In this document: in pieces, positions 54,628-63,944 of the stretch
How positions within the stretch are numbered: the stretch's first letter is position 1
Layout of the letters: each line of letters opens with the position of its first letter
Origin: CAWGJF01 sp963822905
GTDB taxonomy: Bacteria > Bacteroidota > Ignavibacteria > Ignavibacteriales > Ignavibacteriaceae
Length of the DNA stretch: 64,000 nt
Assembly (NCBI GenBank): GCA_963822905.1
Contig: CAWGJF010000001.1
Span: forward strand, 1-64,000
Direction of reading: 5' to 3'
Position numbers and translations under genes: made by a program
Notes under the pieces: model-generated
The model's input: the letters and a program-made list of their open reading frames with translations, nothing else
The model's database searches: none
What the model was told of the DNA's origin: nothing

Positions 54628-55070
54628 AATTAAAAATTCTTGATTAGTATATTATTATCCCAATTATAAAATACAGAATTATTTTTCTTTCTTTCCATTG
54701 TTTCGTTTTTCGGCTAAAAACGGACTTGTTAAGGTAGCCGCTTGAATACTCAGTCTATTATCAATAATCATCCCAGTTCAAGTAAATAGTTGCCCGGGTA
54801 AAGAATTTAGTTCGAAAACGTATGTGCCAATAAGTAACATCATCTAAATTTAGTACACACCAATTGTTTTAAGAAAATAAAAAAACTTATTGTTTACTTT
54901 AGAAACACAACAAATCAAACTTCTATTTACTGGCACCTCATTAGTTTATAGAAATTTACGAAAATTCGGGACTTTCCCTGTTTTCTGACTCTTAGATAGG
55001 AGTGGAGCTAAAGCTTAAGACTATTTCACTTAATTAAGACTTAGCACGAACTATCGAAAGGGTTAATGAA
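54628..55070. other. Intergenic region upstream of the lipoprotein/TPR cluster
   Basis: This region of about 440 bases holds no open frame of coding character. At 54931-54945, TGGCACCTCATTAGT has a perfect -24 element but a poor -12 (GT for GC), so a sigma54 promoter is doubtful. An AAGGG ribosome binding site precedes 55071. Confidence 0.45.
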
Positions 55071-55613
55071 ATGAAAACGACTCACCTCTTGTTTTTCATT
55101 GTTGGAATAACTCTACTAAGCTGCACTCAATATTCTGATGATAGCATAGTCTCAACTCAACATTCTGGCGGTCGCTTAAACCTTACCTCAGAATATCTTC
55201 AAACTTCCAGCACCATAAATGGCTCTTCCGGCGGTTCTCTATCCTTAAACCAAAATTATGCTGATGCTAGCGGAAAAGTTATTCATGTTAATGCACAACT
55301 AAATGTTTTACCAAGTGCCTATACTGGTGATAAACAAATCACTATGATAGTTAATATGGAAGATGCTTCTGTACAGTTCCTCCCTCATATTACATTCAAC
55401 ACTAATATTCTGCTTAATCTTGAGTTTGTAGGGTTGGATTTGGAAAGCCTCGGTTTCACATCAACTGGAAATGTTGACTTTGCCTACTTTGATGATAACG
55501 GGACAACTGAATTAATAGAAAATAGCAGCTCTGTTGTGAATATTTCCCTGGGGGTTCTAAGCGTTCAAAATGCAAAAATATACCATTTCTCCAGGTATGG
55601 CTGGGTCAGATAA
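55071..55613 (+). CDS. Lipoprotein, first of a tandem paralogous pair
   Basis: This 180-residue protein has a lipobox (ITLLSC, acylated Cys at about 18). The mature part is beta-rich with a low-complexity, Ser-rich start. Its last segment (GVLSVQNAKIYHFSRYGWVR) matches the end of the next protein (GMLKVKNAHLNHFSRYGFVN), as do the lines QITMIVNMEDASVQFLPHIT and AITFGPSMQFNVPVYYTLTI in position and strand pattern. The family and function are unknown. Confidence 0.75.
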   Translation: MKTTHLLFFIVGITLLSCTQYSDDSIVSTQHSGGRLNLTSEYLQTSSTINGSSGGSLSLNQNYADASGKVIHVNAQLNVLPSAYTGDKQITMIVNMEDASVQFLPHITFNTNILLNLEFVGLDLESLGFTSTGNVDFAYFDDNGTTELIENSSSVVNISLGVLSVQNAKIYHFSRYGWVR

Positions 55614-55659
55614 ATATACTTTGAATAAAATCTTTACTAATATCTTAAGGGACAACAAA

Positions 55660-56220
55660 ATGAACAAGACAACAAAACTCCTTCTAATACCGATACTCTT
55701 CTTATTCGGTTGTGAGCAGGGAATCGATATTTCCAATCCTCCTCCGGAAACCGGTCACCAGTATAAATTAATTAAACTGCCAAGACCAAAGAACCTGAGT
55801 GTTGAAGACTTACACACAGAATCTAAGGATATTAATGGCGATTACGGCGGTTGGTTTAGTGAAGGCTTTAGTTATTACGGCGGGCCAAGTGGTACTGTTA
55901 GTTTCCTTTCTACTTTGCATTTTTATGCTGGTTCATTCTCAGGAACAGAAACAATTACACAGACATTTAATACTGAAACTGCTGCTATTACCTTCGGACC
56001 ATCCATGCAGTTCAACGTTCCGGTTTACTATACACTTACAATTACAGGATTAGATTTAACTGGTGTTGATCCAACCACGCTGGACTTTGTATTCATAGAT
56101 GCAAATGGGAATATGTACCCCTGCGAAAAGGAGTCTGTTACTATGGATGCCAGCACGGGAATGTTGAAGGTTAAAAACGCACATTTAAATCATTTTTCTC
56201 GTTACGGATTTGTCAACTAA
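55660..56220 (+). CDS. Lipoprotein, second of a tandem paralogous pair
   Basis: This 186-residue protein starts at the ATG at 55660, which follows AAGGGACAACAA and opens a lipoprotein signal (LLLIPILFLFGC). The frame is open from 55570 inside the upstream gene, but that segment lacks a signal. The mature protein shares the strand pattern and the HFSRYG(F/W)V end with the first lipoprotein. It contains a DLTGVDPTTLDFVFIDANGN stretch parallel to LDLESLGFTSTGNVDFAYFD. It is followed by two TPR genes in the same orientation. Confidence 0.75.
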   Translation: MNKTTKLLLIPILFLFGCEQGIDISNPPPETGHQYKLIKLPRPKNLSVEDLHTESKDINGDYGGWFSEGFSYYGGPSGTVSFLSTLHFYAGSFSGTETITQTFNTETAAITFGPSMQFNVPVYYTLTITGLDLTGVDPTTLDFVFIDANGNMYPCEKESVTMDASTGMLKVKNAHLNHFSRYGFVN

Positions 56221-56239
56221 TTTTTTCAGAGGGAATAAA

Positions 56240-57478
56240 ATGCAACACTCAAATAAAACATTTGACGTTGAGCTGGAAATGCTTCTGAAAAGTTATCTTG
56301 GAGAAGACTGGTTTAATACTATCTATCTGCAGGAAAATAGTGGTGAAAAAAATCTTGATCAAATTTCCGAAAAAATAAGTGATTTCTATAGAGACCAACT
56401 TAAAATAAATGTCCACAATTATAGTGAACGAATTAAAATTGACAGGACAATAACTTATTCGGGGAAAAATTTGCCTACTCAAAAATTCTGTGAATTTTTA
56501 TTGAAGCTGGGGAATCTTTGCCTTGCTAATGGCAGGCTAGCAATAGCCAGCGAAATTTTCCGTAAAGCAAACAATACTTCAACTGATGTTTCAATAAAAG
56601 CAGATTCCATCCTAGGTCTGGCGGAAATTTTTAGTAGAAGAGCAGCTTGGTCGAGAAGTTTTAATCTTATTTCAGAAGCTGAATCACTTTATAAAAATGT
56701 AAATAACAACATTGGTTTAGCAAAATGTGAAAATATTTTGGGATCTATATATGGGGAGATGGGGGATGTTGGGAAATCCAGAACTCATCTTTTAAATGGC
56801 TTAGGTTTAATTAATCCGGACAAAGATTTAGAGATGGCAGCAAGTTTTGAAACAAATATCGGCATTGTTGAAAACATAATAGGGAATTCTCCCGACTCGA
56901 TCAGACATCTCAATAAAGCAATGAGCATTTATAAACAACTCAATTATAAGAAGAATGAGGCCGAAGTAAATTTAAATATCGGTCTGGTTTATCTGGATTC
57001 AGGTATGCCTGAGACAGCAGTCACCGTTTTTGATGAAGGAATTTCTTTGGCAAAGGAACGTTTGTTTATGTCAGTTCTCTGCTTGTTATATCTGGCAAAA
57101 TCGCAAGCACTAATTCAAATGAACACTCTATACTATGCGGCAGAGTTTGCAGACAAAGCACTGGAGATAAGCCACTACCTTGACGATAAGCTTACGCTTG
57201 CTGATTTGTACAAAGTAAAAGGAGTGCTCGAAAGAAAGTTAAAAAATTATTCTGCTTCAGAAAATTATTTGTTAGATAGCTTAAGAATCAACACCTCCCT
57301 GAAAAATGAAATGAACATAGCTGAAACATCATTTGAGCTTGCAATACTGTATAAGGAAATGAACGATTCAAAATCCAGACAATCATACTTAAAGAGCTCT
57401 CTTGATTATTTCAAACAAATAAGTGCAGCAGAAAGAGTAAAAAGAATTGAAGAATTGATTGCTGTCGAAGCAGCATAA
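56240..57478 (+). CDS. TPR-repeat protein, first of a tandem paralogous pair
   Basis: The start at 56240 follows AGAGGGAAT; the in-frame TTG at 56210 lies in the end of the upstream gene. The 412-residue protein has a unique N-terminal part (about 1-85) and then helical TPR-like repeats (LAKCENILGSIYGEMGDVGK; AEVNLNIGLVYLDSGMPETA; LADLYKVKGVLERKLKNYSA). It has no signal peptide or membrane helix, so it is cytosolic. It lies 19 bases after the lipoprotein stop. TPR proteins bind other proteins; the partner here is not known. Confidence 0.8.
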   Translation: MQHSNKTFDVELEMLLKSYLGEDWFNTIYLQENSGEKNLDQISEKISDFYRDQLKINVHNYSERIKIDRTITYSGKNLPTQKFCEFLLKLGNLCLANGRLAIASEIFRKANNTSTDVSIKADSILGLAEIFSRRAAWSRSFNLISEAESLYKNVNNNIGLAKCENILGSIYGEMGDVGKSRTHLLNGLGLINPDKDLEMAASFETNIGIVENIIGNSPDSIRHLNKAMSIYKQLNYKKNEAEVNLNIGLVYLDSGMPETAVTVFDEGISLAKERLFMSVLCLLYLAKSQALIQMNTLYYAAEFADKALEISHYLDDKLTLADLYKVKGVLERKLKNYSASENYLLDSLRINTSLKNEMNIAETSFELAILYKEMNDSKSRQSYLKSSLDYFKQISAAERVKRIEELIAVEAA

Positions 57479-57504
57479 AAAACAAAGTGGATAAGAGGAA
57501 TTAC

Positions 57505-58743
57505 ATGAACGAAAATAATTATAATCTAATGAATGACATCAAGAACATAATCGGAGCTTATTTCCCCGTCGGAGAAGCGAAAGAATTTCTTGACAACCTG
57601 TTAAAGGAAACAAAGCTCAGCGTAGAGTCTTCTCCTGATTTGGAACAAGAAATAAATGCTCTCGATTACGAGCTGCCAAATAGAATTGATTACAGGTTGT
57701 TAATTGATCGATGTGTAACAAAGAGTGGAATTCTCCTACCCGAGGATAAATTCTTCCCTTTGATTCTTGAATTATCAAAGGTAACCCAGGCTGTTGGCGA
57801 AAACGATCTTTCCCTGGAATTGGCTCAGGACCTGGTAAATAAAATTGAATTTAATAGTGAGTATGAATTTCTTTTGGCAGAGACATATCTCATGCTTTCA
57901 AAAATTTATTGGTCGCAGGCTTACTGGGATGATTGTAGTTTTTATATTGACGAAGCTATGAAGTTGTTTACCTCACTTTCTTGTCAAAGTGGAATTGCTA
58001 AATGCGAAAATATGTTTGGGACACTGTATGGTGAAAAAGGTGAAATAGCTTTGGCCGGGTTGCATTTTGAAAAAGCATTGGCACTCCTTTCTGAAGATGA
58101 TGATTCGTTATCGCACTCAATGATTTTAACTAATCTTGGAATTATAAACACTATACAGGGAGATTACGAAACGGCTATCTGGAATTATAAAAATGCCCTT
58201 CAAAAATTTGATGGCTTAAGCAACATCCGTTACACTTCGAGAACTTACCATAACATTGGAATGCTTTATACAAGGATGGAAAAATATGACGCTGCGTTAG
58301 ATGAGTTTAACAAATGCATAACTTTGTCTTTAGATAATAATTATCTGTCAAATTGTGCAGTTGCTTATATCGGGAAAGCTTTTATTTATACGAAACTAAA
58401 AAACTCTGCACTCGCGGATGCATATACAGATAAAGCTATGGAAATAGCGTGCAGAATAAATGATACGCTATCGATTGCCGACATCTACAAAATAAAAGGA
58501 ATAATTCAGGCTGATATGGAAAATTTTCATCTTTCAGAAGAAATGTTTGAAAACAGTATCAGGTTGAACAAAGATATTGAAAGCAAATTCAACGAGGCCG
58601 AAAGCTCAATTGAGATGGGAAATCTATTAAAAAGAATGCAAAGAGAAGAGGAATCTTTATCTTATTTTCAATCTGCAATTAATTACTTTAAAGATCTCAA
58701 GGACAAAAACATTATTGCAGGGCTTGTTGAACAATACAACTAA
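57505..58743 (+). CDS. TPR-repeat protein, second of a tandem paralogous pair
   Basis: This protein is exactly 412 residues from the ATG at 57505 (after AAGAGGAATTAC; an upstream GTG is less likely), the same length as the preceding gene product. It repeats its layout: an N-terminal part with RIDYRLLIDRCVTKSGILLP parallel to RIKIDRTITYSGKNLP, then TPR-like repeats (IAKCENMFGTLYGEKGEIAL; SIADIYKIKGIIQADMENFH). The two genes are clearly ancient tandem duplicates. Cytosolic; function unknown. Confidence 0.8.
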   Translation: MNENNYNLMNDIKNIIGAYFPVGEAKEFLDNLLKETKLSVESSPDLEQEINALDYELPNRIDYRLLIDRCVTKSGILLPEDKFFPLILELSKVTQAVGENDLSLELAQDLVNKIEFNSEYEFLLAETYLMLSKIYWSQAYWDDCSFYIDEAMKLFTSLSCQSGIAKCENMFGTLYGEKGEIALAGLHFEKALALLSEDDDSLSHSMILTNLGIINTIQGDYETAIWNYKNALQKFDGLSNIRYTSRTYHNIGMLYTRMEKYDAALDEFNKCITLSLDNNYLSNCAVAYIGKAFIYTKLKNSALADAYTDKAMEIACRINDTLSIADIYKIKGIIQADMENFHLSEEMFENSIRLNKDIESKFNEAESSIEMGNLLKRMQREEESLSYFQSAINYFKDLKDKNIIAGLVEQYN

Positions 58744-58765
58744 GGAATAAATTTTCTATTTGCAT

Positions 58766-59953
58766 TTAGTATTTCTTTTTAATCTCCTCCACTTTGTTTC
58801 GGCTATAGTCTGAAACTCCAACCATTAAACCTGCTGTAACAACAATTGCCCCAACTATCTGATAGGTTGTAACTTCTTTTCCAAATAGTATCATAATAAA
58901 TGGAAGCAGTGCTATATAAACATTTGTATAAGGAACCCAGAAGTGAGCTGAAAATCTTGAAAGCTTAAAGAAACCAAAACTATAAATGTACCCTGTCAGA
59001 CCTGCAGCAATAACAAAAAGAATTGGCAGCCAGTTGTTTGGAATTATACTGCCTCTGAATAAGGCAAAAAATCTATTGAACTCAACAGAAGAAAGTATCT
59101 CCTTGATGTTTTTTTCTACTTCCGGGGGAATTTCCTTTGCAAGTACATATTTGAAATTATCTAATTTGTAATATTCAAGTATATAAGCTTTATCAGCATC
59201 GTTAACTTTGTCAAGAATTCTTGTTTCAAAAGTTTTAACCTCGACGCTGTCAGGCATATTTGCGTTGATTATATTTCCAATTACAGGAATTATCAAAATT
59301 GCCATGGAGATAAAAACCATTTTCCATATTTCCCGCCATACAACAAGTGCGTTTGGTCCAACCCCCTTAAATGCTGTTTGAACTGTTTTGTTATTTAAAA
59401 CCTGCTGTGAACAAAGACAACAGTTAATAATAATCAACCAGATGATAGCCGTAGAATCAAGGGAGGAGTTAGAACCAGTACCAATTATTGTTGGAATATA
59501 TGGAATTGCAAGTCCAAGAATTACAAAGGCAACTCCAAACCAATGTTCCTTTCTAACCGGGGCATTAAACATGGCTTTGCCAAGAAAAGGAAGAAAAACG
59601 AGGTATACATTTACATATGGTGCGAAAATGTGTGGAGAATAATACCTTGGAAGATAGAAGAATCCAATATTCTCAATCACCCCTGTAAATGCACAAATAA
59701 TAATGGTAAACAGAGAAAGCATCCCTGGCCATAGATACCTTAATTCCTTTCCGCGAACAACTTCTATTATAACAGCAACAACTGCCCAGGCAAGTTTAGA
59801 AATTTCTCTCCACCATGTCATTACTCCTGGCGACACATCGATTTTATTGCCACCGGTAAAGTCCGGCTGGTTCCCCATCCAGTTTAAAATATATTGGCCG
59901 CCCAACCCGCCATTAATTATTGACAGCCAGAGTATTATTATTATCCATTCCAA
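58766..59953 (-). CDS. DMT/EamA-like transporter with an internal repeat
   Basis: This 395-residue membrane protein has about ten helices in two halves. Each half ends with a similar segment (SPHIFAPYVNVYLVFLPFLG in the first, SAHFWVPYTNVYIALLPFIM in the second), so it is a tandem repeat protein of the drug/metabolite transporter type. Residues about 235-300 form a hydrophilic insertion (NINANMPDSVEVKTFETRIL and on) that is not typical of the family. The substrate is unknown. It has no operon partner. Confidence 0.72.
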   Translation of the reverse strand: MEWIIIILWLSIINGGLGGQYILNWMGNQPDFTGGNKIDVSPGVMTWWREISKLAWAVVAVIIEVVRGKELRYLWPGMLSLFTIIICAFTGVIENIGFFYLPRYYSPHIFAPYVNVYLVFLPFLGKAMFNAPVRKEHWFGVAFVILGLAIPYIPTIIGTGSNSSLDSTAIIWLIIINCCLCSQQVLNNKTVQTAFKGVGPNALVVWREIWKMVFISMAILIIPVIGNIINANMPDSVEVKTFETRILDKVNDADKAYILEYYKLDNFKYVLAKEIPPEVEKNIKEILSSVEFNRFFALFRGSIIPNNWLPILFVIAAGLTGYIYSFGFFKLSRFSAHFWVPYTNVYIALLPFIMILFGKEVTTYQIVGAIVVTAGLMVGVSDYSRNKVEEIKKKY

Positions 59954-60076
59954 ATCAATTTTCCTTCATTTGGATTGTTCGCCAGATTTATGGATTAATA
60001 TCAAACTAAAAATAAAGTTATTCGATACTAAAGAAAAAGGATTTTTTATATTAAAATATAACTCATGGAAACTTAA

Positions 60077-60302
60077 ATAATGTGGGAGAGGACCGGGAAG
60101 CTGTAAGGTTGCCGATCTTGGAGTTTGTCCTGTCACTATTGAAACAAAACAAATAAAATTAACAGCGGTACTTTTAAAGAAAGGGCATGTTAGCTGTAAC
60201 TGGAACACTTTGTAGTGAAAAAAGACAAGGTTCGTTTGCTTCCAAATTATCAAATTGCGTGGCTTGCGATTTTTATAAAGTTGTCCGGCAGGAAGAATAT
60301 AA
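60077..60302 (+). pseudogene. Decayed two-CW-domain gene
   Basis: Fragments in different frames correspond to the protein at 17937-18239: KCGRGPGSCKVADLGVCPV, then LAVTGTLCSEKRQGSFASKL and SNCVACDFYKVV. The start, the first CW motif and the second CW tryptophan region are lost. Frame changes occur between about 60150 and 60187. The remnant runs in frame into a metallopeptidase fragment. Confidence 0.7.
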
Positions 60303-60567
60303 CAAATTCTCTGTCAGACTAGAATTGCAGGCAGATTCCCTGGCTGGTGTCTGGGCTCACTACGAAGAATAAATTGGAGATGTCATTGAATCGGTGATAT
60401 TGATGAGGCTCTTACAGCGACCAGCTCTGTTGGCGATGACCGGATTCAGAAAGAGATGCCGGGTTATGTTTTGCCTGAATCTTTTACGCATGGAACAAGT
60501 GCTCAAAGAAAAAAGTGTTTTTACAAAGGTTATAAATCCGGGATTTAAAGGATGGGAATACTTTTAA
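60303..60567 (+). pseudogene. 3' fragment of a predicted neutral zinc metallopeptidase (YpfJ type)
   Basis: The frame reads RLELQADSLAGVWAHYEE, then, after a stop and a one-base shift, GDIDEALTATSSVGDDRIQK and YVLPESFTHGTSAQRKKCFY. These match the last third of the YpfJ-type zinc metallopeptidase family. The HEXXH-bearing first part is absent. A TAA at 60370-60372 and a further stop break it. The 5' junction is fused in frame to the two-CW remnant, indicating a deletion between two genes. Confidence 0.7.
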
Positions 60568-60803
60568 TACTGACGATCTCTGATTTTGTGCCCCACATCA
60601 TTTATTATTTATTTGAATATTTAAAGTGATACCAGTCATCTAAATTCATTACAAGGATTGAATAGAACAAACAAACTATTGTAACAGTACTACCTCATAA
60701 AATATTTTTCCTGCATCAATTTTATTTGATCTGAACATACCTCATTAACCGTTCGTTCAGCAAAAACAAAAATAAACAACAAAAAATTATAGGAACAAAT
60801 TAT

Positions 60804-61403
60804 ATGTTACGTTCAACAAAAATTCTGTATGTATTTTTTACACTGTTGATAGTAGGAATTTTTTTTAGCGCTTGTTCAGAAAGTGATGCAGATTCAAAAC
60901 CGGGGAACCATTTAAGTCAGCAAGAATTAATAAAAAGAGGCGGGTATCTTGTTGAAATTATGGGTTGTGCTGATTGCCATTCACCAAAAGTATTCGGTCC
61001 AAATGGACCAATTCCAGATCAGGATAGATTTTTATCCGGACATCCACAGAACGAACCCCTTCCCGGGATTAACCCGGAGGCTTCAAAAAACTGGATATTG
61101 TTCGCACAGGATGGAACTGCTTCCGTCGGTCCATGGGGTGTATCGTTTGGTGCAAACCTAACACCAGATGAAACCGGGATAGGAACATGGACTGAAGAAC
61201 AATTTGACAGGGCTTTTCGAAAGGGAATTTACAAAGGAATTGAAGGAACCAGGTCGTTGCTTCCTCTAATGCCGTGGCCAGCTTATTCTAAAATAAAAGA
61301 CGAAGATGTTAAGGCAATTTTTACTTATTTGAAATCACTTAAACCAGTAAAAAATATTGTTCCTGCCGCGATACCATCTAACCAGTTAGTATCAACAAAA
61401 TAA
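60804..61403 (+). CDS. Cytochrome c lipoprotein
   Basis: This 199-residue protein has a lipobox-like signal (LIVGIFFSACSESD) and one heme c site (MGCADCHSPKVF). A plausible axial Met lies in LLPLMPWPAYSKIKDEDVKA, with the closing helix AIFTYLKSLKPV. It is anchored on the periplasmic side and carries electrons. The arrangement resembles the single-heme cytochrome c domains that accompany dehydrogenases. No oxidoreductase gene is adjacent, so its partner is not known. Confidence 0.85.
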   Translation: MLRSTKILYVFFTLLIVGIFFSACSESDADSKPGNHLSQQELIKRGGYLVEIMGCADCHSPKVFGPNGPIPDQDRFLSGHPQNEPLPGINPEASKNWILFAQDGTASVGPWGVSFGANLTPDETGIGTWTEEQFDRAFRKGIYKGIEGTRSLLPLMPWPAYSKIKDEDVKAIFTYLKSLKPVKNIVPAAIPSNQLVSTK

Positions 61404-61431
61404 TTCTTTCCTGAATATTCATTTTATCAGA

Positions 61432-61460
61432 CGGGATCATTATTTATTCAAATGATCCCG
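61432..61460 (+). terminator. Hairpin after the cytochrome c gene
   Basis: The stem CGGGATCATT and AATGATCCCG has a loop of 9. It lies 28 bases past the stop. The T tract that follows is broken (GTTCTGTTTA), so strength is moderate. Confidence 0.65.
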
Positions 61461-61550
61461 GTTCTGTTTATCCTACAATAAAATTATATGTTTTATTTTT
61501 ATAATTCTGATTAAGTTTTACTCAATTATTTTAAAGTTTCTAAACCTGCA

Positions 61551-62819
61551 ATGTTAAAAAGAATAATTTTGATTGTCCCTTTCTTATTTAGCTTTGGCTT
61601 TTCACAATCACAACTATTTCCATGGAAAGTAATTGCAAATCCTGTTGATAAAAACCTCCGTCATATTCAATTCGTAAATCCAGATACGGGCTGGGCTGCT
61701 GGCGAAGGCGGGACAATAATAAAAACTACAGATGGTGGATATAACTGGAACGTTCAAATCACAAATGTTGAAACATATATAGTCGATCTTTTTTTTCTAA
61801 ACCAGAATTTAGGATGGGCATTAACAATTCGTCAGCTTACACCATTTGGAACAACCATACTTCATACAACAAATGGTGGAGATGATTGGATAGCAGAAGA
61901 CTTTCCACAGCAATCTGTTATAATGAATACTATTTTCTTTTTTGACAGTTTAAATGGACTTATTGGCGGCAAGAATATCAGCAAAACAACAAATGGAGGT
62001 CAAACCTGGGAAATTACGAATATAGATTCTTCATTTGTCTCCGGGTTACCCGTTTATAATTTCAAATTTTATTCAAGAGATTTTGGATATGCCTGCGGTG
62101 GATTTATTGATCTTGCCGGGGTAATCTGGAAAACAACTGATGGTGGAAACAATTGGGTTGCAACAGGAGTAAGTCCCGATCAAGTTTTTGATATGTGTAT
62201 AATTGATTCTGCCAATGCGTTTTCTCTTTCAGGCGATCCGGAAGGTTTTTTTGGAACCGGATTAATTAAAACTACTGATGCCGGGAAAAATTGGGCATAT
62301 GAAGAATTACCATTTTTCGGATTGTCTTTTTCAATTCAAGCCCGAACAAATTTTGATGTGTGGTCTGCATCCGGTTTTCAGTTTTTACGTTCAAGTGACA
62401 GCGGAAACAACTGGTTTACTGAAACGATCTCTCAGGGTTGTGTAATATATGGCCTGGATTTTATTAGCGAACAGGCCGGCTTTGCCGTTGGGGATAGTGG
62501 AATTGTATTAAAATTTGTTCCTCCGCCCGTTAGTGTTGAAACAAATACTCAAATTAATAATTTCACTTTATTCCAGAATTTCCCTAATCCATTTAACCCG
62601 GCAACAAAAATTAATTATCAGTTATCTGTTAACGGCTTTATCAAATTAAAAATCTTCGATGTTTTGGGAAATGAAATAGCGATCTTAGCCGATAAAGAGC
62701 AATCCGCAGGAAATCACTCGGTTGATTTTAATGGTGAAAATCTACCCGGCGGAATTTATTTGTACAGAATTGAGTGCGGGACTTTCTCCCAAACAAAAAA
62801 AATGGTTTTGTTAAAATAA
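61551..62819 (+). CDS. T9SS-secreted YCF48/BNR-repeat protein
   Basis: This 422-residue protein has a signal peptide (RIILIVPFLFSFGFSQSQ) and a YCF48-like propeller (GWAAGEGGTIIKTTDGGYNW, TTNGGDDW, TTDGGNNW, TTDAGKNW). A sorting domain follows (LFQNFPNPFNPATKINYQ, LKIFDVLGNEIAIL, GGIYLYRIE, KKMVLLK). It is the same architecture as the proteins at 9663 and 23482 and has an intact frame. The target or ligand is unknown. Confidence 0.9.
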   Translation: MLKRIILIVPFLFSFGFSQSQLFPWKVIANPVDKNLRHIQFVNPDTGWAAGEGGTIIKTTDGGYNWNVQITNVETYIVDLFFLNQNLGWALTIRQLTPFGTTILHTTNGGDDWIAEDFPQQSVIMNTIFFFDSLNGLIGGKNISKTTNGGQTWEITNIDSSFVSGLPVYNFKFYSRDFGYACGGFIDLAGVIWKTTDGGNNWVATGVSPDQVFDMCIIDSANAFSLSGDPEGFFGTGLIKTTDAGKNWAYEELPFFGLSFSIQARTNFDVWSASGFQFLRSSDSGNNWFTETISQGCVIYGLDFISEQAGFAVGDSGIVLKFVPPPVSVETNTQINNFTLFQNFPNPFNPATKINYQLSVNGFIKLKIFDVLGNEIAILADKEQSAGNHSVDFNGENLPGGIYLYRIECGTFSQTKKMVLLK

Positions 62820-62902
62820 ATTACCACTTAAAATTATTCGAGGGGATTAAATATCAAATAAATTACTATTTTTCTAAATTCTTAATTTTAATTAGTTATA
62901 AA

Positions 62903-63592
62903 TTGAATTCCGCATTAAAAGATTTTCCGGAAAACACACTCACATTTCTAAAGAAACTATCAAGAAATAATAACCGTGAATGGTTTGAAGAGAATAGAGA
63001 GCTTTTCAATTCTTCGTTTCTTGAACCTGCAGTTCAATTTGTCGCGGAGATGGGAGAAAAGCTTTCTTCGGTTCGACCATCTGTTATAGCAATTCCTAAA
63101 ACAGATAAGTCCATTTTCAGAATACACAGAGATGTTAGATTCAGTAAGGACAAGCAGCCTTATAAAACAAATATGGGTTTGTATTTCTGGGAAGGAAAGG
63201 GAAAGAAGATGGAGTGCAGCGGTTTTTATTTTCACCTGGATGCAAAAACTTTCGGTGCAGGAACAGGAATGTATATGTTCTCAAAAGAAATGCTCACTGA
63301 TTTTCGAAGGGTGGTTTCTGATCCTGAAAATGGAAAGGAATTAAACGAAATAATTAAGAAAATTTTAAAAAATAAAAATATCACTTTGGGAGGAAAGAAA
63401 TTTAAAAGAGTTCCAAAAGGTTTTGATCCCGAATATCCTTATGCTGATCTTTTGTTACATGATGGATTATATTGCTGGTTCGAAGGAAAAAACTTTAATT
63501 CCCTTTCCAATGAAAAAGCTGTTAAGGTAATCTTTGATGCATTTTGTAAAATGCTTCCTCTACATGAATGGTATATCCAGAAATTCGGATAG
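62903..63592 (+). CDS. DUF2461-family protein
   Basis: This protein of about 229 residues has the DUF2461 pattern: FLKKLSRNNNREWFEENREL, then FRIHRDVRFSKDKQPYKTNM, then FGAGTGMYMFSKEML and a C-terminal LPLHEWYIQKFG. The TTG at 62903 gives a start near FPENTLTFLKKL as usual for the family; the longer frame from the GTG at 62774 overlaps the preceding gene. The function of the family is unknown. A ribosome binding site for the TTG is not evident. Confidence 0.8.
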   Translation: MNSALKDFPENTLTFLKKLSRNNNREWFEENRELFNSSFLEPAVQFVAEMGEKLSSVRPSVIAIPKTDKSIFRIHRDVRFSKDKQPYKTNMGLYFWEGKGKKMECSGFYFHLDAKTFGAGTGMYMFSKEMLTDFRRVVSDPENGKELNEIIKKILKNKNITLGGKKFKRVPKGFDPEYPYADLLLHDGLYCWFEGKNFNSLSNEKAVKVIFDAFCKMLPLHEWYIQKFG

Positions 63593-63944
63593 GAATTATT
63601 TAATTTAAATTAGAAGGTTCTCCCTTCGTTTATTTTCGCAACAATCGCGTTTTATTTCAGTAATAATTACAACATCTCTTCTTGCTTAAATTTTCAAAAT
63701 AGCACAAAAAAATGTTTTCCCCTGCCGGAGATCAATTGATTTTTATATATAAAATTTTTAACTATGATTAGAAAGTGTCATTTCCTTTTATGACCAATCT
63801 TTATTAAACGATTTTCGGGATAAGACACAGTTTAAAGGGGGAAAGGATTGCTTAAAAATGGAGGCTTTTTGTTATTTGCTAATGTTGGGTCTCCTGCCCT
63901 CAACTTAATTTTATTAAAAAAAGAATAAAGTAAGAGATAATACA
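63593..63944. other. Intergenic region with no recognised feature
   Basis: These 352 bases are AT-rich and contain no open frame with coding character. A GGGGGAAAGGA segment occurs at about 63837-63847, but no start codon follows it at the right distance. Confidence 0.4.

Noticed and set aside
54931..54945. Sigma54-like sequence TGGCACCTCATTAGT before the lipoprotein/TPR cluster
   Set aside because: The -24 element is good, but the -12 dinucleotide is GT and the distance to the gene is about 130 bases; not enough to call a promoter.
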